From positions 1 to 64,000 of the forward strand of contig NZ_VUMR01000004.1 in NCBI RefSeq assembly GCF_009696075.1: 64,000 nt of DNA, read 5' to 3'. Every line of letters begins with the position of its first letter. Within the stretch, counting starts at the first letter, position 1. The notes under the pieces were generated by a model. The model saw nothing but the letters and a program-made list of their open reading frames with translations, was not told the DNA's origin and made no database searches. This document shows positions 1-8,148 of the stretch, in pieces. Position numbers and translations under genes: made by a program. This DNA comes from Holdemanella porci. GTDB lineage: Bacteria > Bacillota_I > Bacilli_A > Erysipelotrichales > Erysipelotrichaceae.

Positions 1-30
1 GGTTTAAATATTTTGAAGTTCTTGTCATAA
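1..30 (-). CDS. 5' end of a gene cut by the window edge, possibly a second tnpB-like gene
   Basis: An ATG at 28-30 on the minus strand opens a frame (M-T-R-T-S-K-Y-L-N) that leaves the window. The 53 bases upstream (48-100) match the tnpB leader (1677-1729) at about 41 positions by hand count, and the distance to the ATG is the same in both. The first residues (MTRT) resemble the start of TnpB (MYRT). I infer a second gene of the same family or a leader captured from it. Too little is visible to name a product. Confidence 0.3.
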
Positions 31-227
31 GTGTAGTCTCTCTTTCGTTTACACCTATACAATAAATCTTAAATAGACATCATTAATGTCAGTTATATTA
101 ACAAATCACCAATGTATCTGTTAAGCCATGTTTTTTATAAGTTTCATACGTGTCACCTCAAAAAGTATTATATAATGAACTACCGATGCATACAAATAAA
201 TCAATATACGTGGTTTCTTATATAGTG

Positions 228-315
228 TTCTGAGATCAGAATACCTATAAAAGCCTGTCCACAAGGCTTCTATCCGATTGCTTTATACAAGCTATTCGGA
301 ATACGTATTTTTTAT
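228..315 (-). ncRNA. candidate omega-RNA (reRNA) / right-end structure of the IS605-like element
   Basis: Directly after the tnpB stop codon, in its transcription direction, lie three hairpins. The first is CCGA 274-277 with TCGG 296-299, enclosing an inner GCTT/AAGC stem. The second is AAGCC 251-255 with GGCTT 265-269. The third is TTCTG 228-232 with CAGAA 237-241. TnpB proteins use a guide RNA encoded at the 3' end of tnpB and the transposon right end, so position and structure fit. The exact transposon end and guide segment cannot be set from this copy alone. Confidence 0.45.
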
Positions 316-1659
316 TTATGCAGCTATCGTAATTTTATGAACATTCTGCAAGCTTTTCGCTGTAAAAGGCGTTTCATCAAAGTGCTTACGATATATATTT
401 GCAGCACCATTGACATCTGCATTCAACAATGTACCATCAGCTGAGTTATACAATCCTCGATGGATACGTTTCCCTGAAAACGAATACTTCTTGTTTTCTT
501 CTTCAGGATTGTAAGTAGGAATCGCATCTTTATCTAGGTAGCTTGCTTTTGAAGTATAACTTTCTTCCTGAAGAATAACTTGAATACCTTCAGCCTCAGC
601 TTTGTACTGAATCAAGTTATACAAACGATTGTGAGGTATCTGAACAAAGTTTTGCGCATTAGTTTTACCAATATTACATTCTTGTTTCCAACCATTGTTA
701 GAGCCTAGAACCAGTATTCCAATTTTGTGTTCGACACAGTAATTGATGATGTATCTAGATACTTTATGTAGATAATCCAGCATCCATAACGAGCGCTTCT
801 TCCAAAGGGTTGTTAGCTGCTTTGAATCCTCATGCTTGGAAGTCTTGTACATCTTGTCAAGATGACTGTTAAGTTGGGAAGCTCGTTTATTGAACCATTG
901 ATTCTTGGATTTGATAATTCTGCCATTGATAACCAGACTTTCGTCTTCGGTTACTAGAGTTACAAGATTGTCGACACCTGGATCAATGGATGCTACCTTT
1001 GTTAAGGTATGTGGTTTTTCTTTGGTAAACTGTTCATAAACAATTTCCAGTTTGTACGTGTCGTAAAAAGGTACAATACGGACTTCTTTCAGCTTTTTAA
1101 AATCAGCTGGAAGATAAGGAACATCCAACAGAATTCCATCTTTTCTTGTGATATAAGGAAGTTTCAGTTTGTATGTTTCATCTGTTTGTTTATATAGCAC
1201 ACATCCCTGATTTGTCAGTACAAATGTCTTTCTATCTGCTTTACAATACTTTGTAAGCTTTGGCTTTCCTGTAAAGGCAGACGGATTCTCTTTGTACTGT
1301 TTTAGACTTTCGAAATAGGACTTAATATCATGAACCACAGCCTTTAAACAATGCTGAACACTCTGGTTAGGGAGATTTCTTTTGTAAAGTTCAGATTTGT
1401 GCTTACGAATGATTTTTTCAAGCTTGGCATATCCCACAGTCATCTGTGTTCTAGGAATCATCTCGCGAGTCAAAGAGCGCACTTCTTTTTCATTCTCAGA
1501 GTACATTCCTTCTGATTTGCCAGATGAAGAAACAAGCTGGCGTTCAATGAACAAGGCTGAGTTGTAAATAGCCTTCGATGTTAGACTCCATTCGTCAAAA
1601 TAAGAACAGATTACACTTTGTTTCTTTCTATTTAGGATTACGCTTTGGGTTCTATACAT
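316..1659 (-). CDS. tnpB: TnpB, IS605 OrfB-family RNA-guided nuclease (variant active site)
   Basis: A 447-residue protein of the IS200/IS605 accessory family, whose members are RNA-guided DNA nucleases that help retain the transposon. The first RuvC aspartate is visible in ASIDPGVDN and the third in NADVNGAANI near the C terminus. The usual RuvC-II glutamate (normally a hydrophobic run then E-D-L) is not at its standard place: the segment reads ILVLGSNNGWKQE. The CxxC zinc finger of ordinary TnpB is also absent, with EESYTSKASYLD in its place. This matches a divergent TnpB subfamily I recall from Firmicutes. The start follows a strong AAGGAGGTG. The gene is divergent from the tnpA-like gene at 1827. 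Confidence 0.85.
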   Translation of the reverse strand: MYRTQSVILNRKKQSVICSYFDEWSLTSKAIYNSALFIERQLVSSSGKSEGMYSENEKEVRSLTREMIPRTQMTVGYAKLEKIIRKHKSELYKRNLPNQSVQHCLKAVVHDIKSYFESLKQYKENPSAFTGKPKLTKYCKADRKTFVLTNQGCVLYKQTDETYKLKLPYITRKDGILLDVPYLPADFKKLKEVRIVPFYDTYKLEIVYEQFTKEKPHTLTKVASIDPGVDNLVTLVTEDESLVINGRIIKSKNQWFNKRASQLNSHLDKMYKTSKHEDSKQLTTLWKKRSLWMLDYLHKVSRYIINYCVEHKIGILVLGSNNGWKQECNIGKTNAQNFVQIPHNRLYNLIQYKAEAEGIQVILQEESYTSKASYLDKDAIPTYNPEEENKKYSFSGKRIHRGLYNSADGTLLNADVNGAANIYRKHFDETPFTAKSLQNVHKITIAA

Positions 1660-1826
1660 TTGATTTCACCTCCTTCTTTACACCTAGATAATTCATCTTA
1701 AATTGACGCTATAAATGTCTATTATATTGATTTGTTTGGTAAAATAAACAAAGATACCATATTTACGATATATACATAAGATTTTTAATATATAATATAG
1801 TTGGTATAAACACATATATTGAAGAG
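1660..1826. promoter_or_regulatory. divergent tnpB/tnpA intergenic region with tnpB -10 box
   Basis: On the minus strand a TATAAT lies at 1721-1726, about 60 nt before the tnpB ATG, and the ribosome site AAGGAGGTG is next to the start. The transcribed leader 1677-1729 recurs at 48-100. It includes an imperfect hairpin (GACGC...ATGTC here, a perfect GACAT...ATGTC in the other copy). On the plus strand a TATAAT-like run near 1795-1800 could serve the tnpA-like gene. Confidence 0.5.
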
Positions 1827-2267
1827 GTGATAACCATTACTCCTAAAGTCAATGGAATGTACAGAAGCTCATACTCTGTATATCTTCTTCAATATCACAT
1901 TGTGACAAAATACAGAAATCCTGTATTGCAAGGAAGCGTAAAAACAAGTGTGTACAAAACAATCGAAGATATGCTTGAAATGTTTAATTGCATAATCAAA
2001 GAAGTCAATGGAAAAGAAGATTGCATGTATCTGCTTATTGAAACTCTATCAGACATCAAATTACACAGGCTGATACAAACATTAAAAACAAGAAGTGCTC
2101 GCTTTGCACGAAGAGATTACCCTGATACAGTAGATAAATACTACTGGAAAAGCTACTTCTGGAACAACGCATATTTTGTTTCAACCGTATCCGAAAATAC
2201 ATTAGCGAACTTCGAAACTTATATACGTAAACAGGGAATGAAAAGCAAAAACAGATTAATTAAATAA
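1827..2267 (+). CDS. IS200/IS605 TnpA-like protein lacking the HUH histidines
   Basis: The fold is recognisable as the Y1 single-strand transposase of IS200/IS605: YSVYLLQYHIV-TKYR at the N terminus and YFVSTVSENTLANFETYIRKQ with the catalytic-type Tyr near the C terminus. The HUH motif (D-H-x-H-L-L) reads D-C-M-Y-L-L, so both metal-binding histidines are replaced. The N-terminal strand is also about two residues shorter than in family members. The annotated start is a GTG at 1827. The best ribosome site, GAGGTG at 1824-1829, overlaps that GTG, so an ATT start at 1836 or the ATG at 1857 are alternatives. The protein is probably inactive for cleavage or repurposed. Confidence 0.7.
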   Translation: MITITPKVNGMYRSSYSVYLLQYHIVTKYRNPVLQGSVKTSVYKTIEDMLEMFNCIIKEVNGKEDCMYLLIETLSDIKLHRLIQTLKTRSARFARRDYPDTVDKYYWKSYFWNNAYFVSTVSENTLANFETYIRKQGMKSKNRLIK

Positions 2268-2278
2268 AAGGCATTCAC

Positions 2279-2337
2279 CATTAGATATGTAAGCTTTTGC
2301 GGAGTAGTCTTATGTTCACATATCTGGTGTACTCTGC
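2279..2337 (+). other. interleaved inverted repeats (possible pseudoknot or IS end structure)
   Basis: Two pairs of complementary segments interleave. AGATATGT 2283-2290 pairs with ACATATCT 2318-2325, and extends to 12 pairs from 2279 if G-U pairs are allowed. GCGGAGTA 2299-2306 pairs with TACTCTGC 2330-2337 with one G-U. As RNA this would form an H-type pseudoknot ending 28 nt before the ABC-F start codon. It could equally be the end hairpin of the IS element. No T-run follows, so it is not a plain terminator. Confidence 0.4.
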
Positions 2338-2365
2338 CTTAATTCATAGAACACAAGGAGATTTT

Positions 2366-4108
2366 ATGTTAATTTCAACAGAAAGCTTAAAAAAGAATAT
2401 AAATGACAAATGCATTTTAAAAGATGTGAGTTTTACAATAGAAGATACGGATAAAATTGCGTTGATTGGAGTCAATGGTACAGGTAAAAGTACTTTATTA
2501 AAGATACTTGCAGGTATTGAAAATTATGATTCAGGAATCATTATTAAAAAGAATGGAATCAAGATTCATTATTTACCTCAAAATCCAGAATTTAAAACAG
2601 ATTGTGTATGGGATGAAATTCAATTGGTCAATTCTAAAAATGAGCATCCTGTAGCAGAGTTTGAATTAAAATCGATTCTAACGAAACTGGGTATTACAGA
2701 TTATCAAAGCGCCATGTCAAATATGTCAGGTGGACAAAGAAAAAGAGTGGCTCTTGCCTTAGCACTATGCACAAGTTGTGATTTGTTGCTTTTGGATGAA
2801 CCGACAAACCATTTGGATAACGATATGGTTGAATGGTTGGAAAATTATTTGATTCGTTCAAAGAGTGCAATATTTATGGTCACACACGATCGTTATTTTT
2901 TAGATCGTGTTTGTACAAAAATGATTGAATTGGATCAAGGCGACTTATATATTCATAATGGAAATTATGAAGTGTATTTAGAAAATAAGGAAACACGTAT
3001 TGAACAAGAAAAATTAGCAGCCCATAAACACAAGAACTTATATAAAAAGGAATTAGAGTGGGTTAGAGCGGGCGTACAGGCGCGTGGTACAAAATCGAAT
3101 AGCCGACTTCAAAGGTTTGAAGAATTGCGTCAGAAACGTTTTAAACAGCAAGAAGAGTCATTAAAAATAAATGCGACTATGCAACGATTGGGGAATAAAA
3201 CAATTGAATGTATGAATTTAGGATTTAATTATCCAGAAAAGTCATTATTTCATGATTTTAACTATGTATTATTACGACAAGACCGAATAGGTATCATTGG
3301 AGAGAATGGATGTGGAAAATCTACATTGTTAGATGTTATTGCAGGGTTGAAACAACCAACCTATGGAACCATTGAATATGGAACCACAGTTAAAATTGGA
3401 TATTTCAGACAAGCGGATCAAGGTGTCGATCTAAATATGCGTGTTATTGATTATATTGAAGAAGTTTCTAAAGTCATTGAATACGATCGTATGACACTAA
3501 GCGCTTCGCAAATGCTTGAAAGATTTTTATTTCCAAGAAATATGCACTATACCACGCTATCAAGATTATCCGGTGGAGAAAGAAGAAGACTATATCTATT
3601 AAGAGTTTTGATGCAAGAACCAAATATCCTGTTATTGGATGAGCCAACAAATGATTTGGATATTTTGACATTAGACGTATTAGAAGATTATTTAGATGAT
3701 TTTCAAGGAGCCATTATTACTGTAAGCCATGACCGATATTTTTTGGATCGTGTTGTGGATAAAGTGTTTGTCCATCAAGAAGATGGTACTTTTAAACAGT
3801 ATAGTGGTGGATATAGTGATTATTTAGTGAAATCAAAAGATGAGAATAAGAAGGTTGTTGTTCAAAAGCCGATTGAAAAGAAGAAAAAATCTCAATTATC
3901 TTATATGGAAAAAAAGGAATTGGAGCAACTACCTGAGAAAATGGAATTATTAGAAAGTGAAATGGAAGCTTTAGACCATCAGATGAATGAGTGTCAAAGT
4001 GATTTTGCGAAATTAAAAGAATTAAGTGATTTGAGAACGCAGAAAGAAGAAGAACTTGAAACTTTAACAAATCGTTGGATGGAATTAGAGGAAAAAAGGG
4101 AAGGATAA
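2366..4108 (+). CDS. uup: ABC-F family ATPase, Uup type
   Basis: A 580-residue soluble protein with two ABC cassettes and no membrane segments. Visible motifs are Walker A GVNGTGKST near residue 35, signature MSGGQRKR near 120, Walker B LLLLDEPTN near 145, the ABC-F interdomain linker with ARGTKSNSRL near 235, a second Walker A GENGCGKST near 312, signature LSGGERRR near 403, and a charged C-terminal coiled coil from about 515. The linker and coiled coil resemble Uup more than EttA. ABC-F proteins act on the ribosome and are not exporters. The ATG at 2366 was chosen because AAGGAG precedes it; a longer frame from 2297 has no ribosome site. The EamA transporter follows after 7 nt. Confidence 0.85.
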   Translation: MLISTESLKKNINDKCILKDVSFTIEDTDKIALIGVNGTGKSTLLKILAGIENYDSGIIIKKNGIKIHYLPQNPEFKTDCVWDEIQLVNSKNEHPVAEFELKSILTKLGITDYQSAMSNMSGGQRKRVALALALCTSCDLLLLDEPTNHLDNDMVEWLENYLIRSKSAIFMVTHDRYFLDRVCTKMIELDQGDLYIHNGNYEVYLENKETRIEQEKLAAHKHKNLYKKELEWVRAGVQARGTKSNSRLQRFEELRQKRFKQQEESLKINATMQRLGNKTIECMNLGFNYPEKSLFHDFNYVLLRQDRIGIIGENGCGKSTLLDVIAGLKQPTYGTIEYGTTVKIGYFRQADQGVDLNMRVIDYIEEVSKVIEYDRMTLSASQMLERFLFPRNMHYTTLSRLSGGERRRLYLLRVLMQEPNILLLDEPTNDLDILTLDVLEDYLDDFQGAIITVSHDRYFLDRVVDKVFVHQEDGTFKQYSGGYSDYLVKSKDENKKVVVQKPIEKKKKSQLSYMEKKELEQLPEKMELLESEMEALDHQMNECQSDFAKLKELSDLRTQKEEELETLTNRWMELEEKREG

Positions 4109-4115
4109 GTTTTAA

Positions 4116-5042
4116 TTGGACATGGAGAACAGGGAATTTTTTAAAAAGCCATTACATGTATTTTTACTAGCCATGCTATGTTGTACACTATGGGGAAGTG
4201 CGGCTCCCTTTATTAAATGGGGATATCAATTATTTAACATTAAAGGCGTACCAAGCATATTGATGTTTGCGGGCATTCGCTTTGCGTTAGCCGGACTTTT
4301 AGTCATATTATTTGGCTCTTTCTTACAGAAAAAAGTATTAGTCGCAAAAAAAGAAAACATGCAAGGCATATGTACATTAGCTGTATTTCAAACGGCTGGA
4401 CAATACTTTTTCTACTATATAGGACTTTCACATACATCGGGCGTAAATGGTTCGATTATTACCGGTACCAGTGCCTTTATATCTTTATTAGTAGCCAGTT
4501 TGATCTTTCATTATGAAAAGCTGACACTAAGGAAAACATTGGGATGTTTTATCGGATTCTTAGGTATTTTATTTATGAATATGAGTGGGGCTAGTGCAAA
4601 CTTTTCATTTATAGGTGAAGGCTTTGTGTTGATGTCACAATTTTGTGGATCTATATCGGCTGCCTTTATTAAGAAGTTCACACAACATCAAAATGCCGTC
4701 CTGTTAAGTGGATATCAATTCTCTCTAGGAGGTATTCTCTTAGCTATAATAGGCTATTTAATGGGAGGGCACATTACATTTGGATTTAATCTAGGCCTTC
4801 TTGTATTGATTCACTTAGCTCTTGTATCTGCTATCGCCTATACGATTTGGGGATTGTTATTATCTGTAAATCCTGTTAGTAAGATTGGTGTCTATATGTG
4901 CGTAACACCTATCATCGGTGTGATTTTATCAAGTGTTGTATTACATGAATCCAATCAGGCATTCCAACCATCAAGTTTAATTGCATTGTTACTTGTAAGT
5001 TTAAGTGTATTTTTAGTCAATAAAGAAACACAGACAGATTAA
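4116..5042 (+). CDS. EamA/DMT family transporter
   Basis: An integral membrane protein of about 308 residues with ten hydrophobic segments in two similar halves, typical of the drug/metabolite transporter superfamily. The N-terminal CTLWGSAAPFIKWG matches the usual start of an EamA repeat. The substrate cannot be read from the sequence. Translation may begin at TTG 4116 or ATG 4122, and AAGGAT at 4101-4106 fits the TTG better. It is probably cotranscribed with the ABC-F gene and ends at a terminator overlapping its stop codon. Confidence 0.8.
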   Translation: MDMENREFFKKPLHVFLLAMLCCTLWGSAAPFIKWGYQLFNIKGVPSILMFAGIRFALAGLLVILFGSFLQKKVLVAKKENMQGICTLAVFQTAGQYFFYYIGLSHTSGVNGSIITGTSAFISLLVASLIFHYEKLTLRKTLGCFIGFLGILFMNMSGASANFSFIGEGFVLMSQFCGSISAAFIKKFTQHQNAVLLSGYQFSLGGILLAIIGYLMGGHITFGFNLGLLVLIHLALVSAIAYTIWGLLLSVNPVSKIGVYMCVTPIIGVILSSVVLHESNQAFQPSSLIALLLVSLSVFLVNKETQTD

Positions 5043-5055
5043 GTTCTGTCTTTTT
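5032..5055 (+). terminator. rho-independent terminator of the EamA gene
   Basis: AGACAGA 5032-5038 pairs with TCTGTCT 5045-5051, followed by T-rich sequence. The stop codon TAA lies in the loop. Confidence 0.8.
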
Positions 5056-5063
5056 CTTTGCCT

Positions 5064-5092
5064 AAAAAAGATCCTAGGCTTATCTAGGATCT
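5064..5092 (-). terminator. terminator of the serC-serA-PHP operon
   Basis: AGATCCTAG 5070-5078 pairs with CTAGGATCT 5084-5092. Read on the minus strand the stem is followed by a run of six T. The stem contains the last codons and stop of the PHP gene. Confidence 0.8.
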
Positions 5093-5856
5093 AATAATTC
5101 AAAGCAGCGCCCCACATCGTTAGGATAATGAGCATCACTTGCAGTAACAATTTGTACATTATTTTCTTTTAGGATATTTCTAAAATCAGCATTTAAGCCA
5201 ATATCAGGATGATGATATGAATAATGAGCTTTAGTGTTGTCTTCCATTTTAATGTTGTATTCATTTGCCAGACGAGCGATATGATGGTAGGTAGGATGTA
5301 AATCGTAGCCTGGAACAATCGAATACAATTTGATCACATCTGGATGACCCACTTGATCAAAGAGATTGGATTGGATTAGTTTTTCAATAGCGTCATAATA
5401 GGACTTATAAATATTAGAAGGATCATTTTTGTTCCAAAGTAATTCTTTAGAAAAGGCATCCATATCATATAGATAACCATCTACAGAGTGCACACTGCCA
5501 ACTAGAAAGTCAAAATGGTAGTTTTTAAGAATGGAGGATAATAGACTTTCTGTTTCAGGCGTATAACAAACTTCAAGGCCAAAACGTACATCGATGTCAA
5601 AAGTTTCCTTTTTTAATGCTTCAATTAATTTTAAATAATCATCTATGGAGTTTTTTTGTTTCTTTAAAAACCACTCTTCTTGTAATTTAGATACTTCACA
5701 AACTCTTTTATAACAGTCTTTAAATTCAAAGAATCTATGTGTGTGATCTAATATTTGAAGATGAGTAATCCCTTTTTCTTTGGCAGCATCAATAAACTTA
5801 TGAACATATTCAATGCTTAAATCACCATTTTCTAAATGTGTATGTGCATCAATCAT
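5080..5856 (-). CDS. PHP-domain phosphatase (histidinol-phosphatase-like), candidate phosphoserine phosphatase
   Basis: A 258-residue PHP-superfamily metal hydrolase. Metal-ligand motifs are visible in order: DAHTH at residues 3-7, DHTH near 37, LEVCYTPE, GSVHSVD, GHPDVIK and ASDAH near the C terminus. The family includes HisK/HisJ-type histidinol phosphatases. No histidine genes are nearby. It is the third gene after serC and serA, 14 nt behind serA, in an operon that otherwise lacks the last step of serine synthesis. I therefore infer phosphoserine phosphatase activity. Histidinol phosphatase remains the homology-based alternative. Confidence 0.7.
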   Translation of the reverse strand: MIDAHTHLENGDLSIEYVHKFIDAAKEKGITHLQILDHTHRFFEFKDCYKRVCEVSKLQEEWFLKKQKNSIDDYLKLIEALKKETFDIDVRFGLEVCYTPETESLLSSILKNYHFDFLVGSVHSVDGYLYDMDAFSKELLWNKNDPSNIYKSYYDAIEKLIQSNLFDQVGHPDVIKLYSIVPGYDLHPTYHHIARLANEYNIKMEDNTKAHYSYHHPDIGLNADFRNILKENNVQIVTASDAHYPNDVGRCFELLDPR

Positions 5857-5870
5857 AGTACCATCCCATC

Positions 5871-7019
5871 CTATTTCTTATAAGTAGATACTCTAATCAT
5901 ACCATTGATTTTTTCGATTGGAGAAACATCAACTTCTGAATCTAAATCAATAATTGTATACGCAATATCTTTTTTAGATTTATTCATTAAGTTTTCAATA
6001 TTAGCATCCTTCAAAATATCTGTGATTTGAGAAATCATTTTAGGCTTATTTTCATGAATACAAGTGATTCTAAATGGTGAATTCATATCCATCTTCGCAT
6101 TTGGTAAATTGACAGAATTTGAAATATTTCCATAAGTTAAATAATCCATCAGTTCCTGAGCGGCTTTTACAGCACAATTCTCTTCACTCTCTTCGGTTGA
6201 AGCACCTAAGTGAGGAATTGCGATGACTTTATCATTTTGAATAACTTTTAAACTTGGAAAATCAGTCACATAAGATTCAACTTTGTTGCCATCTAATGCC
6301 ACCAATAGAGCATCTTCATCAACTAGGCCACCACGAGCAAAGTTTAATAATTTGACGCCATCTTTCATCTTGTCAAAACTGTCTTTATTGATAAAGTTTT
6401 TAGTTCCATCATTTAAAGGCACATGAATCGTAATAAAATCACATTGACGATATAAATCATCAATATTTGTGACATGATTTACATATCGAGATAAGTTCCA
6501 TGCGGCATCGACTGACATATATGGATCATATCCATAAACTTTCATACCAAATCGTAAGGCTAGATTGGCAACCTGGATACCAATGGCACCACAACCGATG
6601 ACACCTAGTGATTTACCGGTTAATTCATGTCCAGCATATTTCTTTTTTTGTTTTTCAACATCTTTTGCGATGTTCTCATTTTCTTTTTGCGTTTGGATCC
6701 ATTCAATACCATGATAAATATCACGACTTGCAAGTAACATACCCGCAAATACAAGTTCTTTTACGGCATTACTATTTGCGCCTGGAGTATTGAATACGGC
6801 AATCCCTTTTTTAGTACAAGTATCAATATCAATGTTGTTGACACCAGCACCTGCACGAGCGATGGCTTTAAGGTTGGCATTATATTCAATATCATGAAGA
6901 TTGGCACTACGAACTAAAATGGCATCTTCGTCTTCCATGTTTTCGTTTACTTCATAATCTGGCGTAAACTGATCTAAACCAATTTGCGCAATATTATTGT
7001 AGAGTTTTATTTTAGGCAT
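5871..7019 (-). CDS. serA: D-3-phosphoglycerate dehydrogenase
   Basis: A 382-residue enzyme catalysing NAD-dependent oxidation of 3-phosphoglycerate, the first step of serine synthesis. It shows the Rossmann motif GVIGCGAIGIQVA, the catalytic-region NFARGGLVDE and PHLGASTEE, and a C-terminal ACT domain from about residue 315, with no intervening ASB domain. The ACT domain suggests serine feedback. The ATG at 7019 is preceded by AGGAGA lying inside the end of serC, and the two genes overlap by 8 nt, so translation is probably coupled. A longer start at 7037 is less likely. Confidence 0.93.
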   Translation of the reverse strand: MPKIKLYNNIAQIGLDQFTPDYEVNENMEDEDAILVRSANLHDIEYNANLKAIARAGAGVNNIDIDTCTKKGIAVFNTPGANSNAVKELVFAGMLLASRDIYHGIEWIQTQKENENIAKDVEKQKKKYAGHELTGKSLGVIGCGAIGIQVANLALRFGMKVYGYDPYMSVDAAWNLSRYVNHVTNIDDLYRQCDFITIHVPLNDGTKNFINKDSFDKMKDGVKLLNFARGGLVDEDALLVALDGNKVESYVTDFPSLKVIQNDKVIAIPHLGASTEESEENCAVKAAQELMDYLTYGNISNSVNLPNAKMDMNSPFRITCIHENKPKMISQITDILKDANIENLMNKSKKDIAYTIIDLDSEVDVSPIEKINGMIRVSTYKK

Positions 7020-8097
7020 TATAATTCTCCTCTTCAAATTTCTTCATAAATGCAATTAGGGCTTCTACACCTTCAAGTGGCATGGCATTATAAATACTTG
7101 CACGCATACCACCAACGGTTCTGTGACCTTTAATATTTACAATTCCTGCTTCTTTTGCTTCTTTAACAAATTTAGTATCTAGATCTTTATCACCAGTCAC
7201 AAAAGGAACATTTGTATAAGAACGATCTTCAGGCACAACAGGATTTGAATAGAGTTTAGAAGCATCGATATAGTCATATAATAATTTAGCTTTTTGACGA
7301 TTGATCTTTTCCATGTTTTCCAATCCACCAATTTGTGTTTCTAGCCATTCAAGTACTAAACCACAAATATAGATGGCATAAGTAGGTGGCGTATTGAACA
7401 TAGAATCATTGTCAGCATATGTTTTGTAGTTTAACATGCTTGGTGTTTTTTCATCAGCTAAACCAATCAAGTCTTTTTTTATGATAACCACAGTTAAACC
7501 TGCAGGCCCCATATTCTTTTGGGCACCGGCAAAAATTAAATCATATTTAGAAACATCCGTTCTTTCACTTAAAATACAACTTGATAAATCTGCAACTAAT
7601 AACTTTCCTTCATGTGGAGGAAGTTCTTTATATTTAGTTCCATAGATTGTGTTGTTCTCACAAATATATACATAATCAGAATCTTCACTTAAATCTTCTT
7701 GTTTAATTTTAGGAATATACGTAAAGTTATCTTCTTCACTTGACGCGACTACATTTACTTTTCCAAATTTTTCATGTTCTTTTAAAGCTTTTTTTGTCCA
7801 TTGACCCGTATTGATCAAATCTACGTTATGTTTTTCTAAATTCAAAGGAATCATAGTAAATTGTAAAGAAGCACCTCCTTGTAAGAATAAAATTTCATAT
7901 TCATCAGGAATGTTCATCAATCTTTTTAATCTTGCTTTACAAGTATCTATAATATCCTGGAATTCACTGGAACGGTGGGACATCTCCATAACACTCATTC
8001 CACTATTATGAGCATCTAACATTTCGCTTGCAGCTTTTTTTAAGACCCATTCTGGTAAGCATGCGGGACCGGCACTAAAGTTATATACACGTGTCAT
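7012..8097 (-). CDS. serC: Phosphoserine aminotransferase
   Basis: A 361-residue class V PLP enzyme making phosphoserine from 3-phosphohydroxypyruvate and glutamate. It starts TRVYNFSAGPACLP, the family hallmark, and has the PLP lysine in AGAQKNMGPAGL near residue 193. RTVGGMRASIYNAMP near the C terminus is also typical. It is the first gene of the minus-strand serine operon, read from a strong promoter at 8149-8177. The leader holds an 18-nt inverted repeat just before the ribosome site. Confidence 0.95.
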   Translation of the reverse strand: MTRVYNFSAGPACLPEWVLKKAASEMLDAHNSGMSVMEMSHRSSEFQDIIDTCKARLKRLMNIPDEYEILFLQGGASLQFTMIPLNLEKHNVDLINTGQWTKKALKEHEKFGKVNVVASSEEDNFTYIPKIKQEDLSEDSDYVYICENNTIYGTKYKELPPHEGKLLVADLSSCILSERTDVSKYDLIFAGAQKNMGPAGLTVVIIKKDLIGLADEKTPSMLNYKTYADNDSMFNTPPTYAIYICGLVLEWLETQIGGLENMEKINRQKAKLLYDYIDASKLYSNPVVPEDRSYTNVPFVTGDKDLDTKFVKEAKEAGIVNIKGHRTVGGMRASIYNAMPLEGVEALIAFMKKFEEENYNA

Positions 8098-8108
8098 TTT
8101 GTTACCTC

Positions 8109-8126
8109 GGTGAAAATATTTCCACC
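8109..8126 (-). promoter_or_regulatory. inverted repeat in the serC leader, candidate operator or RNA hairpin
   Basis: The minus strand reads GGTGgAAATATTTtCACC, an 18-base near-perfect palindrome with one G/T pair, between the promoter and the serC ribosome site. Its position suits either a repressor site or a small RNA hairpin. No known regulator is implied. Confidence 0.4.
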
Positions 8127-8148
8127 TTTCCTTTCTTTATGTTTCATG

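Noticed and set aside
2297-2365. A longer ABC-F protein starting at ATG 2297
   Set aside because: No ribosome site; it overlaps the interleaved repeats, and AAGGAG fits ATG 2366.
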